Below, one piece after another: positions 35,943-45,117 of a stretch of 64,000 bases of DNA (position 1 is its first letter; each line of letters opens with the position of its first letter). The translations under genes and the position numbers were made by a program. The notes under the pieces are model-generated. The model was not told the DNA's origin, did no database searches, and worked only from the letters and a program-made list of their open reading frames with translations. The stretch is from Paenibacillus_G elgii_A (lineage in GTDB: Bacteria > Bacillota > Bacilli > Paenibacillales > NBRC-103111): NCBI GenBank assembly GCA_042219835.1, contig JBHJMN010000006.1, positions 114,806 through 178,805 of the forward strand. Reading direction: 5' to 3'.

Positions 35943-37052
35943 TTAAATCGCCGCGTGATGCTTTCTTCCAGGAATTTCGCCCGTTCGCTCGAAATGCTCC
36001 ACGATAATGTCGATTTCCTTCTTCAGCTCGGACAGCAGCTCGGCTTCCGGTACTTTGCGGATCATCTCTCCGTAGCGGAACAAAAGCCCCTCACCGCGGG
36101 CGCCAGCGATGCCGATATCGGCTTCCTTGGCTTCGCCCGGGCCGTTAACCGCGCAGCCGAGTACGGATACTTTGATCGGCACCTTCAGCTTGGAGATATA
36201 CTCTTCCACCTCATTCGCGATAGAAAACAGATCGATATCCAATCGGCCGCAGGTCGGGCAAGATACCAACGTGGCGGCATTCGTGATCAATCCGAACGAT
36301 TTCAGCAGCTCGCGGCATACTTTGACTTCTTCAACCGGATCTGCGCTGAGCGAAATCCGGATCGTCGAACCAAGCCCCATGCTTAGCAGCGCGCCCAAGC
36401 CTGCAGCGCTTTTCACCGTGCCGGAGAACAGTGTCCCGGCCTCCGTAATGCCAAGGTGCAGCGGGTAGCGGAAGGCTGCGGCAGCTTTTTTATAAGCGGC
36501 AATCGCCATCGGGACATCGGATGCCTTCAACGAGACGATGATGTCGCGAAAATCGAGCTCTTCAAGAATGCTGATATGATACAGGGCGCTTTCGACCATC
36601 GCTTCCGGCGTTGGATAGCCGTACTTTTCCAGCAAATGGTTCTCAAGCGAACCGGCATTGACGCCGATCCGGATCGGAATTCCCCGCTCCTTGCAGGCCT
36701 TGACGACGGCTTCCACCTTCTCGCGGCGGCCGATGTTCCCCGGATTGATTCTTACTTTGTCAATCCCGTTTTCAATGGCCTGCAGAGCGAGCCGGTAGTC
36801 AAAATGAATATCAGCCACAAGCGGAATCGAGATCTGCTTCTTGATTTCTTTAATCGCTTCCGCCGCTTCCTTATTGTTGACTGTAACGCGGACGATCTGG
36901 CATCCCGCTTCCTCCAGCCGATGAATCTCGGCCACCGTAGCCTTTACATCCGCCGTCTTGGTCGTACACATGCTCTGGATGATCACGTCGTTGCTGCCGC
37001 CGATGGTTAGATTGCCGACTTTAACCGGAACCGTTTCCGTTCTATGGAACAT
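35943..37052 (-). CDS. ispG: 4-hydroxy-3-methylbut-2-enyl diphosphate synthase (GcpE)
   Basis: Fe4S4 enzyme of the MEP isoprenoid pathway converting MEcPP to HMBPP. 369 aa from ATG 37052 (GGGAG upstream). The TIM-barrel start is VKVGNLTIGGSNDVIIQSM; cluster ligands are the cysteines of SCPTCGR and of VLGCAVNGPGEA, with the catalytic Glu in the same C-terminal domain. It is read in the same direction as clpX, 103 bp downstream of it, with no clear terminator between, so readthrough from clpX is possible. Confidence 0.97.
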   Translation of the reverse strand: MFHRTETVPVKVGNLTIGGSNDVIIQSMCTTKTADVKATVAEIHRLEEAGCQIVRVTVNNKEAAEAIKEIKKQISIPLVADIHFDYRLALQAIENGIDKVRINPGNIGRREKVEAVVKACKERGIPIRIGVNAGSLENHLLEKYGYPTPEAMVESALYHISILEELDFRDIIVSLKASDVPMAIAAYKKAAAAFRYPLHLGITEAGTLFSGTVKSAAGLGALLSMGLGSTIRISLSADPVEEVKVCRELLKSFGLITNAATLVSCPTCGRLDIDLFSIANEVEEYISKLKVPIKVSVLGCAVNGPGEAKEADIGIAGARGEGLLFRYGEMIRKVPEAELLSELKKEIDIIVEHFERTGEIPGRKHHAAI

Positions 37053-37155
37053 GTGTTTTCTTCTCTCCCATGATGCCAAACATCCTCCGCTCCGGGGGAC
37101 GAATCTATCGGTCCCTGCGGATTGGAGGCGTTTAGTTTTTTTATATATCCGGCGC

Positions 37156-38421
37156 TTACGCGCTTTCTTCTTTTTTCTTCATGGACTGACCGTCCGCTGC
37201 AGTGATCTGAGGTATGATCTTCGCTTGTACGGCTTCCTTGGTCACTATGCATTTGGAGGTCTCCGTGCGGGATGGCGCCTCGTACATCACTTCCAGCATA
37301 ATACCTTCGATAATGGCACGCAGTCCCCGCGCTCCGGTATTGCGCTTAATCGCTTCTTTCGCAATTTCCTCCAGCGCCTCCGGTTCGAATTCAAGGGACA
37401 CGTTATCCATCTCCAGCATCTTTTGATACTGCTTGACAAGAGCATTTTTAGGCTCGGTCAAGATGCGGACAAGCGCTGCTTCGTCCAGCGGCTCCAGCGT
37501 CGAGATGACCGGCAGACGGCCCACGAATTCCGGAATCAAACCGAATTTCAGCAGGTCTTCCGGAAGCACAAGGGACAAATATTCGCCCGGCTTCAGGTCA
37601 GCTTTATGACCATCCGTGCCGAAGCCGATCACTTTTTTGCCGATCCGGCGCTTGATGATCTGCTCAAGCCCGTCGAATGCCCCGCCACAAATAAACAGGA
37701 TGTTCGTCGTATCAATTTGGATGAATTCCTGATGAGGATGCTTGCGTCCGCCTTGAGGCGGTACGGATGCAACCGTACCTTCCAAAATTTTCAGAAGGGC
37801 TTGCTGTACGCCTTCGCCCGAAACGTCGCGGGTGATGGACGGATTTTCCGATTTGCGGGCTACTTTATCGATTTCATCGATATAAATAATGCCGCGCTCG
37901 GCTTTTTCCACATCGTAATCGGCCGCTTGAATGAGCTTCAGCAAAATGTTTTCGACGTCTTCCCCTACGTATCCGGCTTCCGTCAAAGACGTTGCGTCGG
38001 CGATCGCAAACGGGACGTTCAAAATTTTGGCCAACGTTTGAGCCAGCAGCGTTTTCCCGCTGCCCGTGGGACCAACAAGGACGATGTTCGACTTTTGCAG
38101 TTCGACATCTTCGAGCTTGCTTTGCTGCGAGTTAATCCGTTTGTAATGGTTGTATACGGCAACCGACAGCGATTTTTTGGCCTGTTCCTGCCCAATGACG
38201 TAGGAATCCAGAATTGCGCGGATTTCCTTCGGCTTCGGTACGTCTTTCAGGTCGAGCTCTTCCTCGTGACCCAATTCTTCCTCAACGATTTCCGTGCAAA
38301 GCTCGATGCACTCGTCGCATATATAAACGCCGGGCCCGGCAACCAGCTTGCGTACCTGCTCCTGGGATTTGCCGCAGAACGAGCATTTGAGCTGGCCTTT
38401 TTCATCGTTAAATTTAAACAT
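37156..38421 (-). CDS. clpX: ClpX unfoldase
   Basis: AAA+ unfoldase that feeds substrates to ClpP. 421 aa. The N-terminal zinc-binding domain has C13, C16, C35 and C38. Walker A GPTGSGKT is at 117-124, Walker B is IIYIDEIDKVARK, the pore loop region is near SGEGVQQALLKILEGT, and the ClpP-docking IGF-type loop is KVIGFGTDG. It follows clpP by 15 bp, so both are on one transcript; in B. subtilis clpP is elsewhere. Confidence 0.98.
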   Translation of the reverse strand: MFKFNDEKGQLKCSFCGKSQEQVRKLVAGPGVYICDECIELCTEIVEEELGHEEELDLKDVPKPKEIRAILDSYVIGQEQAKKSLSVAVYNHYKRINSQQSKLEDVELQKSNIVLVGPTGSGKTLLAQTLAKILNVPFAIADATSLTEAGYVGEDVENILLKLIQAADYDVEKAERGIIYIDEIDKVARKSENPSITRDVSGEGVQQALLKILEGTVASVPPQGGRKHPHQEFIQIDTTNILFICGGAFDGLEQIIKRRIGKKVIGFGTDGHKADLKPGEYLSLVLPEDLLKFGLIPEFVGRLPVISTLEPLDEAALVRILTEPKNALVKQYQKMLEMDNVSLEFEPEALEEIAKEAIKRNTGARGLRAIIEGIMLEVMYEAPSRTETSKCIVTKEAVQAKIIPQITAADGQSMKKKEESA

Positions 38422-38436
38422 GGGATCACTCCTTTT

Positions 38437-39027
38437 CTAAGTCAGATCACTGCGAGTGATAACCGCATCAATGAGACCGTACGCCTTGGCGTCTTCGGCG
38501 CTCATGAAATTGTCACGGTCCGTGTCGCGTTCGATTCTTTCGTAAGGCTGCCCCGTACGCTCCACATAGATTTGGTTTAACTTCTGCTTCGTTTTGATAA
38601 TCCAGTCGGCATGAATTTTAATATCCGATGCCTGCCCGCGGACGCCGCCCAGCGGTTGATGAATCATCACTTCGCTGTTCGGAAGCGCTAAGCGTTTGCC
38701 TTTAGCTCCTGCCGTAAGCAGCAAAGAACCCATACTAGCCGCCATACCGACACAAATCGTCGAAACGTCCGGTTTGATGAATTGCATTGTATCATATATA
38801 CCCATACCGGCTGTCACCGAACCGCCGGGGGAGTTGATGTACAATTGAATATCTTTCTCGGGATCTACAGCCGACAAGAAAAGCAACTGGGCAATAACCA
38901 GGTTGGCGACGTCGTCATCGATCGCGCTGCCCAAAAAAATAATACGATCCTTCAGCAAACGCGAGTAAATATCGTAAGAGCGTTCGCCGCGGCCTTCCTG
39001 TTCCACAACCATAGGTACCAGAGTCAT
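38437..39027 (-). CDS. clpP: ATP-dependent Clp protease proteolytic subunit
   Basis: Serine protease core of ClpXP/ClpCP. 196 aa with the complete triad: S98 (GMAASMGSLL), H123 (MIHQPLGG) and D172 (RDTDRDNF). INSPGGSVTAGMGIYDTM forms the oxyanion and substrate strand. It starts the clpP-clpX unit with its own promoter; no CtsR operator (tandem GGTCAAA) was seen upstream. Confidence 0.98.
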   Translation of the reverse strand: MTLVPMVVEQEGRGERSYDIYSRLLKDRIIFLGSAIDDDVANLVIAQLLFLSAVDPEKDIQLYINSPGGSVTAGMGIYDTMQFIKPDVSTICVGMAASMGSLLLTAGAKGKRLALPNSEVMIHQPLGGVRGQASDIKIHADWIIKTKQKLNQIYVERTGQPYERIERDTDRDNFMSAEDAKAYGLIDAVITRSDLT

Positions 39028-39083
39028 CGTCCCAACCCCTTTACTTCATAAAATGCAAAACATTTTTGAGCCTTACTCAAAAC

Positions 39084-39112
39084 ATTGTAGCACGTTTAAA
39101 GACTAAAGTCAT
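39084..39112 (-). promoter_or_regulatory. Promoter of clpP-clpX
   Basis: Minus-strand ATGACT (39112-39107), 17 bases, TACAAT (39089-39084). Confidence 0.6.
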
Positions 39113-39304
39113 TTCCTACCCGATACGAACAAACGTTGCGGGCATTTAACGTACACCCGACCGGACAGGACTGCTTGCTGCCGACTATATATTTTCACAA
39201 TGTACCGCATATGTAATGGTTCGTTTGTTTCGTATGTAACGCTTATTATGTTATGCTTATGTACTTCTTATGTGCATGTTTCGGGGAAACCGTCAAACGC
39301 GGTT

Positions 39305-39346
39305 TAAGGTAAAACAAAGGCACGCATGGATGTACACGTGCCTTTG
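39305..39346 (-). terminator. Terminator after tig
   Basis: Minus-strand CAAAGGCACG / CGTGCCTTTG with a 12-base loop, then TTTTACCTT. Confidence 0.85.
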
Positions 39347-39378
39347 CATGTCTTTTCGCGTTTTATATAATTTCCGAA

Positions 39379-40668
39379 TTAAGCCGTTTTGCTGTTGTCA
39401 ACCAAGAATTTCACGGTTTTGCGGTTGACGATATCTTGCAGCAGCGATCCCAAATTGCCGTTGGAAGCAAAGATGCTGCGGATTTCGTCAACGGAACGAC
39501 CGTACATTTGAGCCAGGTTCTCCAGCTCGGCGTTGATTTCTTCTTCCGTCGCTTCAAGGCTTTCCGCTTTCGCGATTGCCTCAAGCACAAGGTTGTTGCG
39601 TACGCGCTTCTCGGCGTCGGCGCGCATTTGACCTTTGAGGTCGTCGGCGCTTTGACCGGTGAACTGGTAGTACATGTCGATGTTCATGCCTTGCGTGCGC
39701 AGGCGGTTTTCGAATTCTTTCACCATTTGCTCCGATTCGTCGTTGATCATGACTTCCGGAATTTCCACTTGCGCAGCTTCGGAAGCTTTTTCTACCAGAT
39801 CGTTTTCTTTTTTGCGGTCAGCTTCGTTTTGCTTGCGCTCTTTCAGCTTGCTCTCCAAATCCGCTTTGTACTCGTCCAGCGTCTCGAACTCGCTCACGTC
39901 TTTAGCGAACTCGTCGTCGAGCGCAGGCAAGTTTTTACGCTTGATGTCATGCAGCTTGATTTTGAAAACGGCTTCTTTGCCTTTCAGCTCTTCCGCATGG
40001 TAGTCTTCCGGGAAGGTTACGGTGATGTCTTTCTCGCCGTCTTTCTCCACGCCGACGACTTGCTCTTCGAAGCCCGGGATAAAGCTGCCGGAACCAAGCT
40101 CAAGCGAATAACGCTCCGCTTTGCCGCCCTCGAAAGGAACGCCGTCCACAAAGCCTTCGAAGTCGATTACGACGATGTCGCCGTTCTCGGCAGCGCCTGC
40201 TTCTACCGGAACGAGTTCCGCATGGCGCTTTTGCAGTTTTTCCAGTTCTTCGTTCACTTCTTCGGCCGTTACGTCGACGGAAGGAGCTTCGAGAGCGATG
40301 CCTTTGTACTCGCCAAGCTCGACTTCAGGCTTCACGGTAACTTTCGCTTTGAACTTCAGAACTTGGCCTTTGCCGAATTGCTCGACGTCCACTTCCGGAC
40401 GGTCCACCGGCTGAATGCCCGTCTCTTGAACGGCTGCAATGTAAGCGTCAGGCACGATGATATCGAGAGCGTCTTGATACAAGCTTTCCACGCCGAATTT
40501 CGATTCGAAAATAGCGCGAGGCACTTTGCCCTTGCGGAAGCCAGGAACGTTAACTTTGTTCACAACTTTTTTGAATGCCTTGTCCAGAGCGGCGGCTACT
40601 TGGTCCGCGTCCACTTCAATATCAAGAACGGCTACGTTCTTCTCTATTTTTTCCCAGCTTGCTTTCAT
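39379..40668 (-). CDS. tig: Trigger factor
   Basis: Ribosome-bound chaperone and prolyl isomerase. 429 aa from ATG 40668 (GGAGGGG upstream). The ribosome-binding signature is VNVPGFRKGKVPRAIFE near residues 37-53; the FKBP-type PPIase domain (about 150-245) contains DIVVIDFEGFVDGVPFEGG and VGVEKDGEKDITVTFPEDYHAEELKGK (shown in parts); a long helical C-terminal substrate domain follows. Same tig-clp-lon order as B. subtilis. Confidence 0.98.
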   Translation of the reverse strand: MKASWEKIEKNVAVLDIEVDADQVAAALDKAFKKVVNKVNVPGFRKGKVPRAIFESKFGVESLYQDALDIIVPDAYIAAVQETGIQPVDRPEVDVEQFGKGQVLKFKAKVTVKPEVELGEYKGIALEAPSVDVTAEEVNEELEKLQKRHAELVPVEAGAAENGDIVVIDFEGFVDGVPFEGGKAERYSLELGSGSFIPGFEEQVVGVEKDGEKDITVTFPEDYHAEELKGKEAVFKIKLHDIKRKNLPALDDEFAKDVSEFETLDEYKADLESKLKERKQNEADRKKENDLVEKASEAAQVEIPEVMINDESEQMVKEFENRLRTQGMNIDMYYQFTGQSADDLKGQMRADAEKRVRNNLVLEAIAKAESLEATEEEINAELENLAQMYGRSVDEIRSIFASNGNLGSLLQDIVNRKTVKFLVDNSKTA

Positions 40669-40839
40669 TTTATGCTTTCCCCTCCAAAAATTATCCATCG
40701 CAATTTTGTCACGTTCTGGCGGAGTCGCGGTACAGTCCGGACAAGCCCGCCGATATAACCACTATATTATAACCGTAATAAATGCGGTTTTCAAGGCTTC
40801 AAACGCGGAAACGTCGGGAAATCGTCCCGCGGCGCCATT

Positions 40840-41748
40840 TTATAATCTCCGGGTGAATACGTTTGCGGCGAATTGCTGCATCATCCGGTAAGCCTGCTCC
40901 CACTGAAACGTCAGATTCGACGTAATCCCGTACAATTCGAACAGCTCCGCTTTGTCTCCGCCTTCAAACACTTGTTCGAGCAAGGTCAAATGCAGCGCCG
41001 CTGCCCATACGTCCACGCAGGCCGGGTCCTGCCGCAGCATTTGCCTGTAAGCGGAAGTTCCGTAAATAAACGCCAAAAATTCGTTCCACGTCTCCGATGC
41101 AAAATACGAGAGCGCCGGGTGCTGCGTCTCGCTGATTTCCTGCACGCGGTTGATAATCTCTTGAATCTGCGAAGGAAACTGGTCGAAGGCCTCCGGCGTA
41201 TCCTCGATCTCGACGACCGCCGCTTCGCCGTTCTTGTGCAGCGTTACGCTTCCGGTCGCGCCCCGCTTCCTGAGCGTTTGCAGCGCCTTGAACTGGATCA
41301 GCGGATGTCGTCCGGCATCCTCCTTCAACCAGCCGATCAGCTCTTCGTCGATCGCTTCGTCTTCCAAAAACGCGAGCTGATCCAAGGCCAGCAGCTGCTT
41401 GTCCACGGCCCGCTGCTCCCGCAGGCCGGCCAGCAGCCGCTTCGCATAGTCGCCTTTCTGCTCGCCCTTGGCGTGCAAATGCTGCCGCAGCAGGTCCGCT
41501 TCGCTAAGCTCTTGGCTTTCATCCTCCTGCCCCAGCGCCAGGTCCGGAAACATAACCTGCAGCCAGTCGAGCAAGGATTGCCATTCTTCCCGCGCCCGGT
41601 TGTCTTCCGATTGACAGGCAAGCAAAAAGCGGAGGAGCTTCATCGCTTCTCCGTAGCGTTCCGCTTCAAGGAGCCGGGTCAGTTCGAATTGATAATATTC
41701 GACGGTTTTTGGAAAAAGAATCACATTGTCATGGGTCTGCCCGCTCAT
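40840..41748 (-). CDS. TPR-like helical protein (YsoA position)
   Basis: 302 aa, all-helical, begins MSGQTHDNVILFPKTVEYYQ. Helical pairs such as LLEAERYGEAMKLLRFLLACQ look like tetratricopeptide repeats, and a conserved central segment contains HPLIQFKALQTLRKRG. It lies directly upstream of tig on the same strand, where B. subtilis has the TPR gene ysoA, so I take it as the ortholog by position. Biochemical role unknown. No signal peptide or membrane helix. Confidence 0.8.
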   Translation of the reverse strand: MSGQTHDNVILFPKTVEYYQFELTRLLEAERYGEAMKLLRFLLACQSEDNRAREEWQSLLDWLQVMFPDLALGQEDESQELSEADLLRQHLHAKGEQKGDYAKRLLAGLREQRAVDKQLLALDQLAFLEDEAIDEELIGWLKEDAGRHPLIQFKALQTLRKRGATGSVTLHKNGEAAVVEIEDTPEAFDQFPSQIQEIINRVQEISETQHPALSYFASETWNEFLAFIYGTSAYRQMLRQDPACVDVWAAALHLTLLEQVFEGGDKAELFELYGITSNLTFQWEQAYRMMQQFAANVFTRRL

Positions 41749-41902
41749 GAAACACCGCCTTTCTTGCTAAGCTTCTTATGAATGCCAGTGTACTCCAAAA
41801 AAGAAGCGAAAGCAAAATCTCCTGCCGCGATACGACTCCCTGTCCATCCCCATCATTCCCTTAATTAGGATGCCGGATTCGGACGCGCGTTATGCGAACA
41901 TG

Positions 41903-41945
41903 AAAAAGCAGCCGCGGATGCGTATAAACACGGCATCCGGGCTGC
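41903..41945 (-). terminator. Terminator after the 113-aa gene
   Basis: Minus-strand GCAGCCCGGATGC / GCATCCGCGGCTGC then TTTTTC. Confidence 0.85.
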
Positions 41946-41972
41946 GCTGTTCAGCGTTCCATTTCCCGAAAT

Positions 41973-42314
41973 CTATTCCATTTTCATCGCGGCCTGGATG
42001 AGCTGCGCTTTAATGTGCGGATTTTGATCGATGAAACCATACATGCGGTCAACCTGCTCTTTATTTTGCAAATAGTCGCGTTCGTTCTGAATCATCTCGT
42101 GCGACCATTTCAGAAGCGCGGCTTCCGCCGCACCGAGCCGATTCAATGCAATATGAAGTCCCGTATCGCCGACAAGCTGCTCCATCACTTCCGGAGTTAC
42201 GTTACCGAGTTTTTTCGTCGTAGCGAGCTTTTGCTCAAATTCTTTATTCACTTTCTCGAAGTTTTCTTTGGCTTCCTTGTATTCTTTCTGTTGTTCTGAG
42301 AACGTTCTTTTCAT
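41973..42314 (-). CDS. Conserved hypothetical coiled-coil protein
   Basis: 113 aa, charged and helical, with an N-terminal coiled coil (SEQQKEYKEAKENFEKVNKEF) and the segment LLKWSHEMIQNERDYLQNK. No signal peptide, no Cys, no known motif. AAGGTGG precedes the ATG by ~10 bases and a strong terminator follows, so it is a genuine single-gene unit. Similar short proteins occur in Paenibacillaceae as far as I recall; no function is assigned. Confidence 0.75.
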   Translation of the reverse strand: MKRTFSEQQKEYKEAKENFEKVNKEFEQKLATTKKLGNVTPEVMEQLVGDTGLHIALNRLGAAEAALLKWSHEMIQNERDYLQNKEQVDRMYGFIDQNPHIKAQLIQAAMKME

Positions 42315-42626
42315 TAATGATGAACCACCTTTACCTGTTGATCAATTGTCGTCCTGCCTATCGTTCCTCCAGCTATAGCGTGAGACAAAACCGACGCTTT
42401 CTATACGTCGGCTTCCAAAACGCAGGCCATTAGTAAAAATACACCTATACGCTAAGTGTAACTTTTCTTCGTCCGTTTGTCCATTTTTTCATCAAGTTTT
42501 CCACGGTGCGGCTTGCCCGGACAGACATCATCCGCTCCCGCCAAGCATAACCTTTAACATCTTGCTGTCATCTTTGGCCCCCTCATGGGAGCGACAGATT
42601 CTGGAAGACCGGAGAGGATGAAAGCT
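42315..42626. other. Intergenic region upstream of asnB
   Basis: Divergent spacer between the 113-aa gene and asnB. Only a small hairpin (CCGACG/CGTCGG, 42391-42411) is visible. No T-box, no convincing -35/-10 pair and no coding frame were found. Confidence 0.5.
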
Positions 42627-44471
42627 ATGTGTGGAATCACGGGATGGATTGATTGGAACAAAGATTTGACCCAGTATCCGTCCGTTCTCGAAACGATGAC
42701 GGATACGCTCGCCTCACGCGGTCCGGATGCCTCCGGCAGCTGGATCACGCCTCGCTGCGCGCTTGGCCACCGCCGTCTGAGCGTTATGGACCCGGCGGGC
42801 GGAGCCCAGCCCATGACCCGGAAAGTCGGGGATAATACAATAACGATCGTCTACAACGGCGAGCTATACAATGCGCCCGAATTAAAAAAAGAGCTGGAGC
42901 AGCGAGGCCACAGGTTCGCCACCACCTGCGACACCGAGGTGCTGCTCGTTTCGTTCGTCGAATGGGGCCGAGCCTGCGTCGACCGGCTCAACGGCATCTT
43001 CGCCTTTGCCATTTGGGACCACGAAGAGCAGTCGCTGTTCCTCGTACGCGACCGGCTGGGCGTTAAGCCTCTATTCTATTCCTACGCGGAAGGCCGGCTG
43101 CTGTTCGGTTCGGAGCCGAAGGCCATTCTGGCGCATCCTGACTTTACGGTTCAGATCAGCGGCGAAGGACTGGCGGAAATTTTCGCCATCGGGCCGGCGC
43201 GCACGCCAGGCCACGGGGTCTATAAAAATATGCAGGAGCTGAAGCCGGGGCACTGCATGGTCATGGATGCGCGCGGCCTGAACATACGCGCCTACTGGAA
43301 GCTGGAAAGCAAGCCGCACGAGGACGATGTAGAGACAACGGCAGTCCAAGTGCGTGAGCTGCTTCAGGACACGGTGATCCGCCAGCTCGCTTCAGATGTG
43401 CCGATCTGCACGCTCTTGTCCGGCGGGCTCGACTCCAGCGCGCTAACGACGTTTGCCGCACAATACTATGCGCAGCAAGGGCTCGGGGCCCTGCACACCT
43501 ATTCGGTCGACTATGTCGACAACAATAAGCATTTCCGAGCAAGCGCCTTTCAGCCGAATACGGATGCGCCTTGGATCAAGCGGATGACGGAACACCTCGG
43601 AACCGTGCATCATGCGATCGAATTCGATACGCCGGAACTGGTCGAGGCGCTCCGAACCGTCGTGCTGGCCAGGGACTTGCCCGGAATGGCCGATGTGGAC
43701 GGTTCGCTTTATTTATTTTGCCGTGAAATTAAAAAAGGCGCCACGGTGGCGATATCCGGCGAAGCGGCCGACGAAATTTTCGGCGGGTACCCTTGGTTTC
43801 ACCGGGAGGAAGCGCTGAATGCCGGAACCTTCCCTTGGTCGCTGGCAACCCCCGAACGCATCGCCCTGCTCTCTCCCGAATTCGTCGATTGGGTAAAGCC
43901 CGCCCAATACGTACAGGACCGCTATCGGCAAGCGCTCTCCGAAGTGCCCCGTCTGGCCGGAGAGAACGGACAGCAGAACCGGATGCGGGAAATGTCCTAT
44001 TTGAACATTACCCGCTTTATGCCAACGCTGCTCGACCGCAAAGACCGGATGAGCATGGCGGTCGGTCTCGAAGTGCGCGTGCCGTTCTGCGATCACCGGC
44101 TGGTCGAATACGTATGGAATATTCCGTGGGAGGTCAAAACGGCCGGCGACCGCGAGAAAGGCATTTTGCGTAAAGCGCTCCGCGGCATTCTTCCCGAAGA
44201 CGTGCTGACCCGCAAAAAAAGCCCGTATCCGAAAACGCACAATCCGAACTATTTGACCGCCGTCCGCTCCTGGGTATTGGACATTTTAAACGATCCTTCC
44301 TCGCCTCTGCTTCCGTTCATCGATACGGTCAAAATCCGCACCCTCGCCGAGGACGCCGAAGGCCGGTTCCAGCTGCCTTGGTTCGGCCAGCTGATGACCG
44401 GGCCGCAGTTGTTCGCTTATTTGGCCCAAGTCGACATGTGGCTGCGCCATTACAAAGTATCGATCCGATAA
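42627..44471 (+). CDS. asnB: Asparagine synthetase (glutamine-hydrolysing)
   Basis: Makes asparagine from aspartate, ATP and glutamine. 614 aa from ATG 42627, which must be the start because it places the nucleophile at C2 (MCGITGWID). The N-terminal glutaminase domain has RGPDASGSWI and YNGELYNAPELKKEL. The synthetase domain has the PP-loop SGGLDSS at 265-271 and SGEAADEIFGGYPWFHREE. AGAGG lies 9 bases upstream. Length and motifs match the AsnB subfamily of B. subtilis (also AsnO/YisO types); a role in amidating cell-wall diaminopimelate, as for some AsnB, is possible. Tail-to-tail with rdgB with only 16 bp between and no terminator. Confidence 0.95.
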   Translation: MCGITGWIDWNKDLTQYPSVLETMTDTLASRGPDASGSWITPRCALGHRRLSVMDPAGGAQPMTRKVGDNTITIVYNGELYNAPELKKELEQRGHRFATTCDTEVLLVSFVEWGRACVDRLNGIFAFAIWDHEEQSLFLVRDRLGVKPLFYSYAEGRLLFGSEPKAILAHPDFTVQISGEGLAEIFAIGPARTPGHGVYKNMQELKPGHCMVMDARGLNIRAYWKLESKPHEDDVETTAVQVRELLQDTVIRQLASDVPICTLLSGGLDSSALTTFAAQYYAQQGLGALHTYSVDYVDNNKHFRASAFQPNTDAPWIKRMTEHLGTVHHAIEFDTPELVEALRTVVLARDLPGMADVDGSLYLFCREIKKGATVAISGEAADEIFGGYPWFHREEALNAGTFPWSLATPERIALLSPEFVDWVKPAQYVQDRYRQALSEVPRLAGENGQQNRMREMSYLNITRFMPTLLDRKDRMSMAVGLEVRVPFCDHRLVEYVWNIPWEVKTAGDREKGILRKALRGILPEDVLTRKKSPYPKTHNPNYLTAVRSWVLDILNDPSSPLLPFIDTVKIRTLAEDAEGRFQLPWFGQLMTGPQLFAYLAQVDMWLRHYKVSIR

Positions 44472-44487
44472 TCGCAATACGGCTTCC

Positions 44488-45117
44488 TTAGGCCAGAAAA
44501 TCCCACAATTTACGGATGGCCTGCCCCCGATGGCTGAGCGCATTTTTCTCTTCGAGCGTCAGCTCTGCCAGCGTCCGGCCGAGCTGCGGGACGTAAAACA
44601 ACGGATCATACCCGAAGCCCCTGCTGCCTCGCGGCTCGCGGATGATGACACCCTCGCACGTCCCTTCGACTTCGGCAAGCGGCGTTCCTTCCGCATCCAC
44701 GAGCGCGACGGCGCTGACGAAACGGGCGGGGCTGAGCGCTTCGGGATGAGCCGCACGATCCGCCTGGGGCAGCGGCTCCAGCTTGTCCAGCTCGCCGACG
44801 AGCTTGCGGTTATTCGCCGCATCGTCCTTCGGCTCGCCCGCGTAGCGCGCGGAGTATACCCCCGGCGCGCCGTTCAAACGATCCACGCATAATCCGGAGT
44901 CGTCTGCCACCGCAGGAACGCCGAGCCGCCGGGCCACCGCTCTGGCTTTGATCAGGGCATTCGCAGCAAAGGTATCTCCGTCCTCGACGATATCCGGAAT
45001 CTCCGGGTAATCGAGCAGGCTTTTGACCGCGATGCCTTTCTCCCGGAACATCTTCTCGAATTCCTTAAGTTTACCGGCGTTTGTCGTCGCGATGACGACC
45101 TCAGCTCCGAGCCGCAT
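44488..45117 (-). CDS. rdgB: XTP/dITP diphosphatase (RdgB/HAM1)
   Basis: Removes non-canonical purine nucleoside triphosphates from the pool. 209 aa from ATG 45117 (AGGGGG upstream). Motifs: VIATTNAGKLKEF at the N-terminus, ADDSGLCVDRLNGAPGVYSARYAG, GSRGFGYDPLFYVPQLGRTLAEL and the final SHRGQAIRKL. The start lies inside the 3' end of rph (17-bp overlap), so the two are translationally coupled, as ysnA and rph are in B. subtilis. Confidence 0.96.
   Translation of the reverse strand: MRLGAEVVIATTNAGKLKEFEKMFREKGIAVKSLLDYPEIPDIVEDGDTFAANALIKARAVARRLGVPAVADDSGLCVDRLNGAPGVYSARYAGEPKDDAANNRKLVGELDKLEPLPQADRAAHPEALSPARFVSAVALVDAEGTPLAEVEGTCEGVIIREPRGSRGFGYDPLFYVPQLGRTLAELTLEEKNALSHRGQAIRKLWDFLA

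Noticed and set aside
36958..38580. 540-codon plus-strand open frame opposite ispG, clpX and clpP
   Set aside because: Shadow of three well-supported genes; composition (many F, R, H, Q) is that of reversed GC-rich coding DNA.
39030..39120. CtsR operator upstream of clpP
   Set aside because: No tandem GGTCAAA-type sites were found.
39436..40758. 440-codon plus-strand open frame opposite tig
   Set aside because: Mirror of trigger factor; Phe/Val/His-rich and without a start signal.
42315..42626. T-box or other riboswitch upstream of asnB
   Set aside because: No T-box core sequence, specifier context or terminator was seen.
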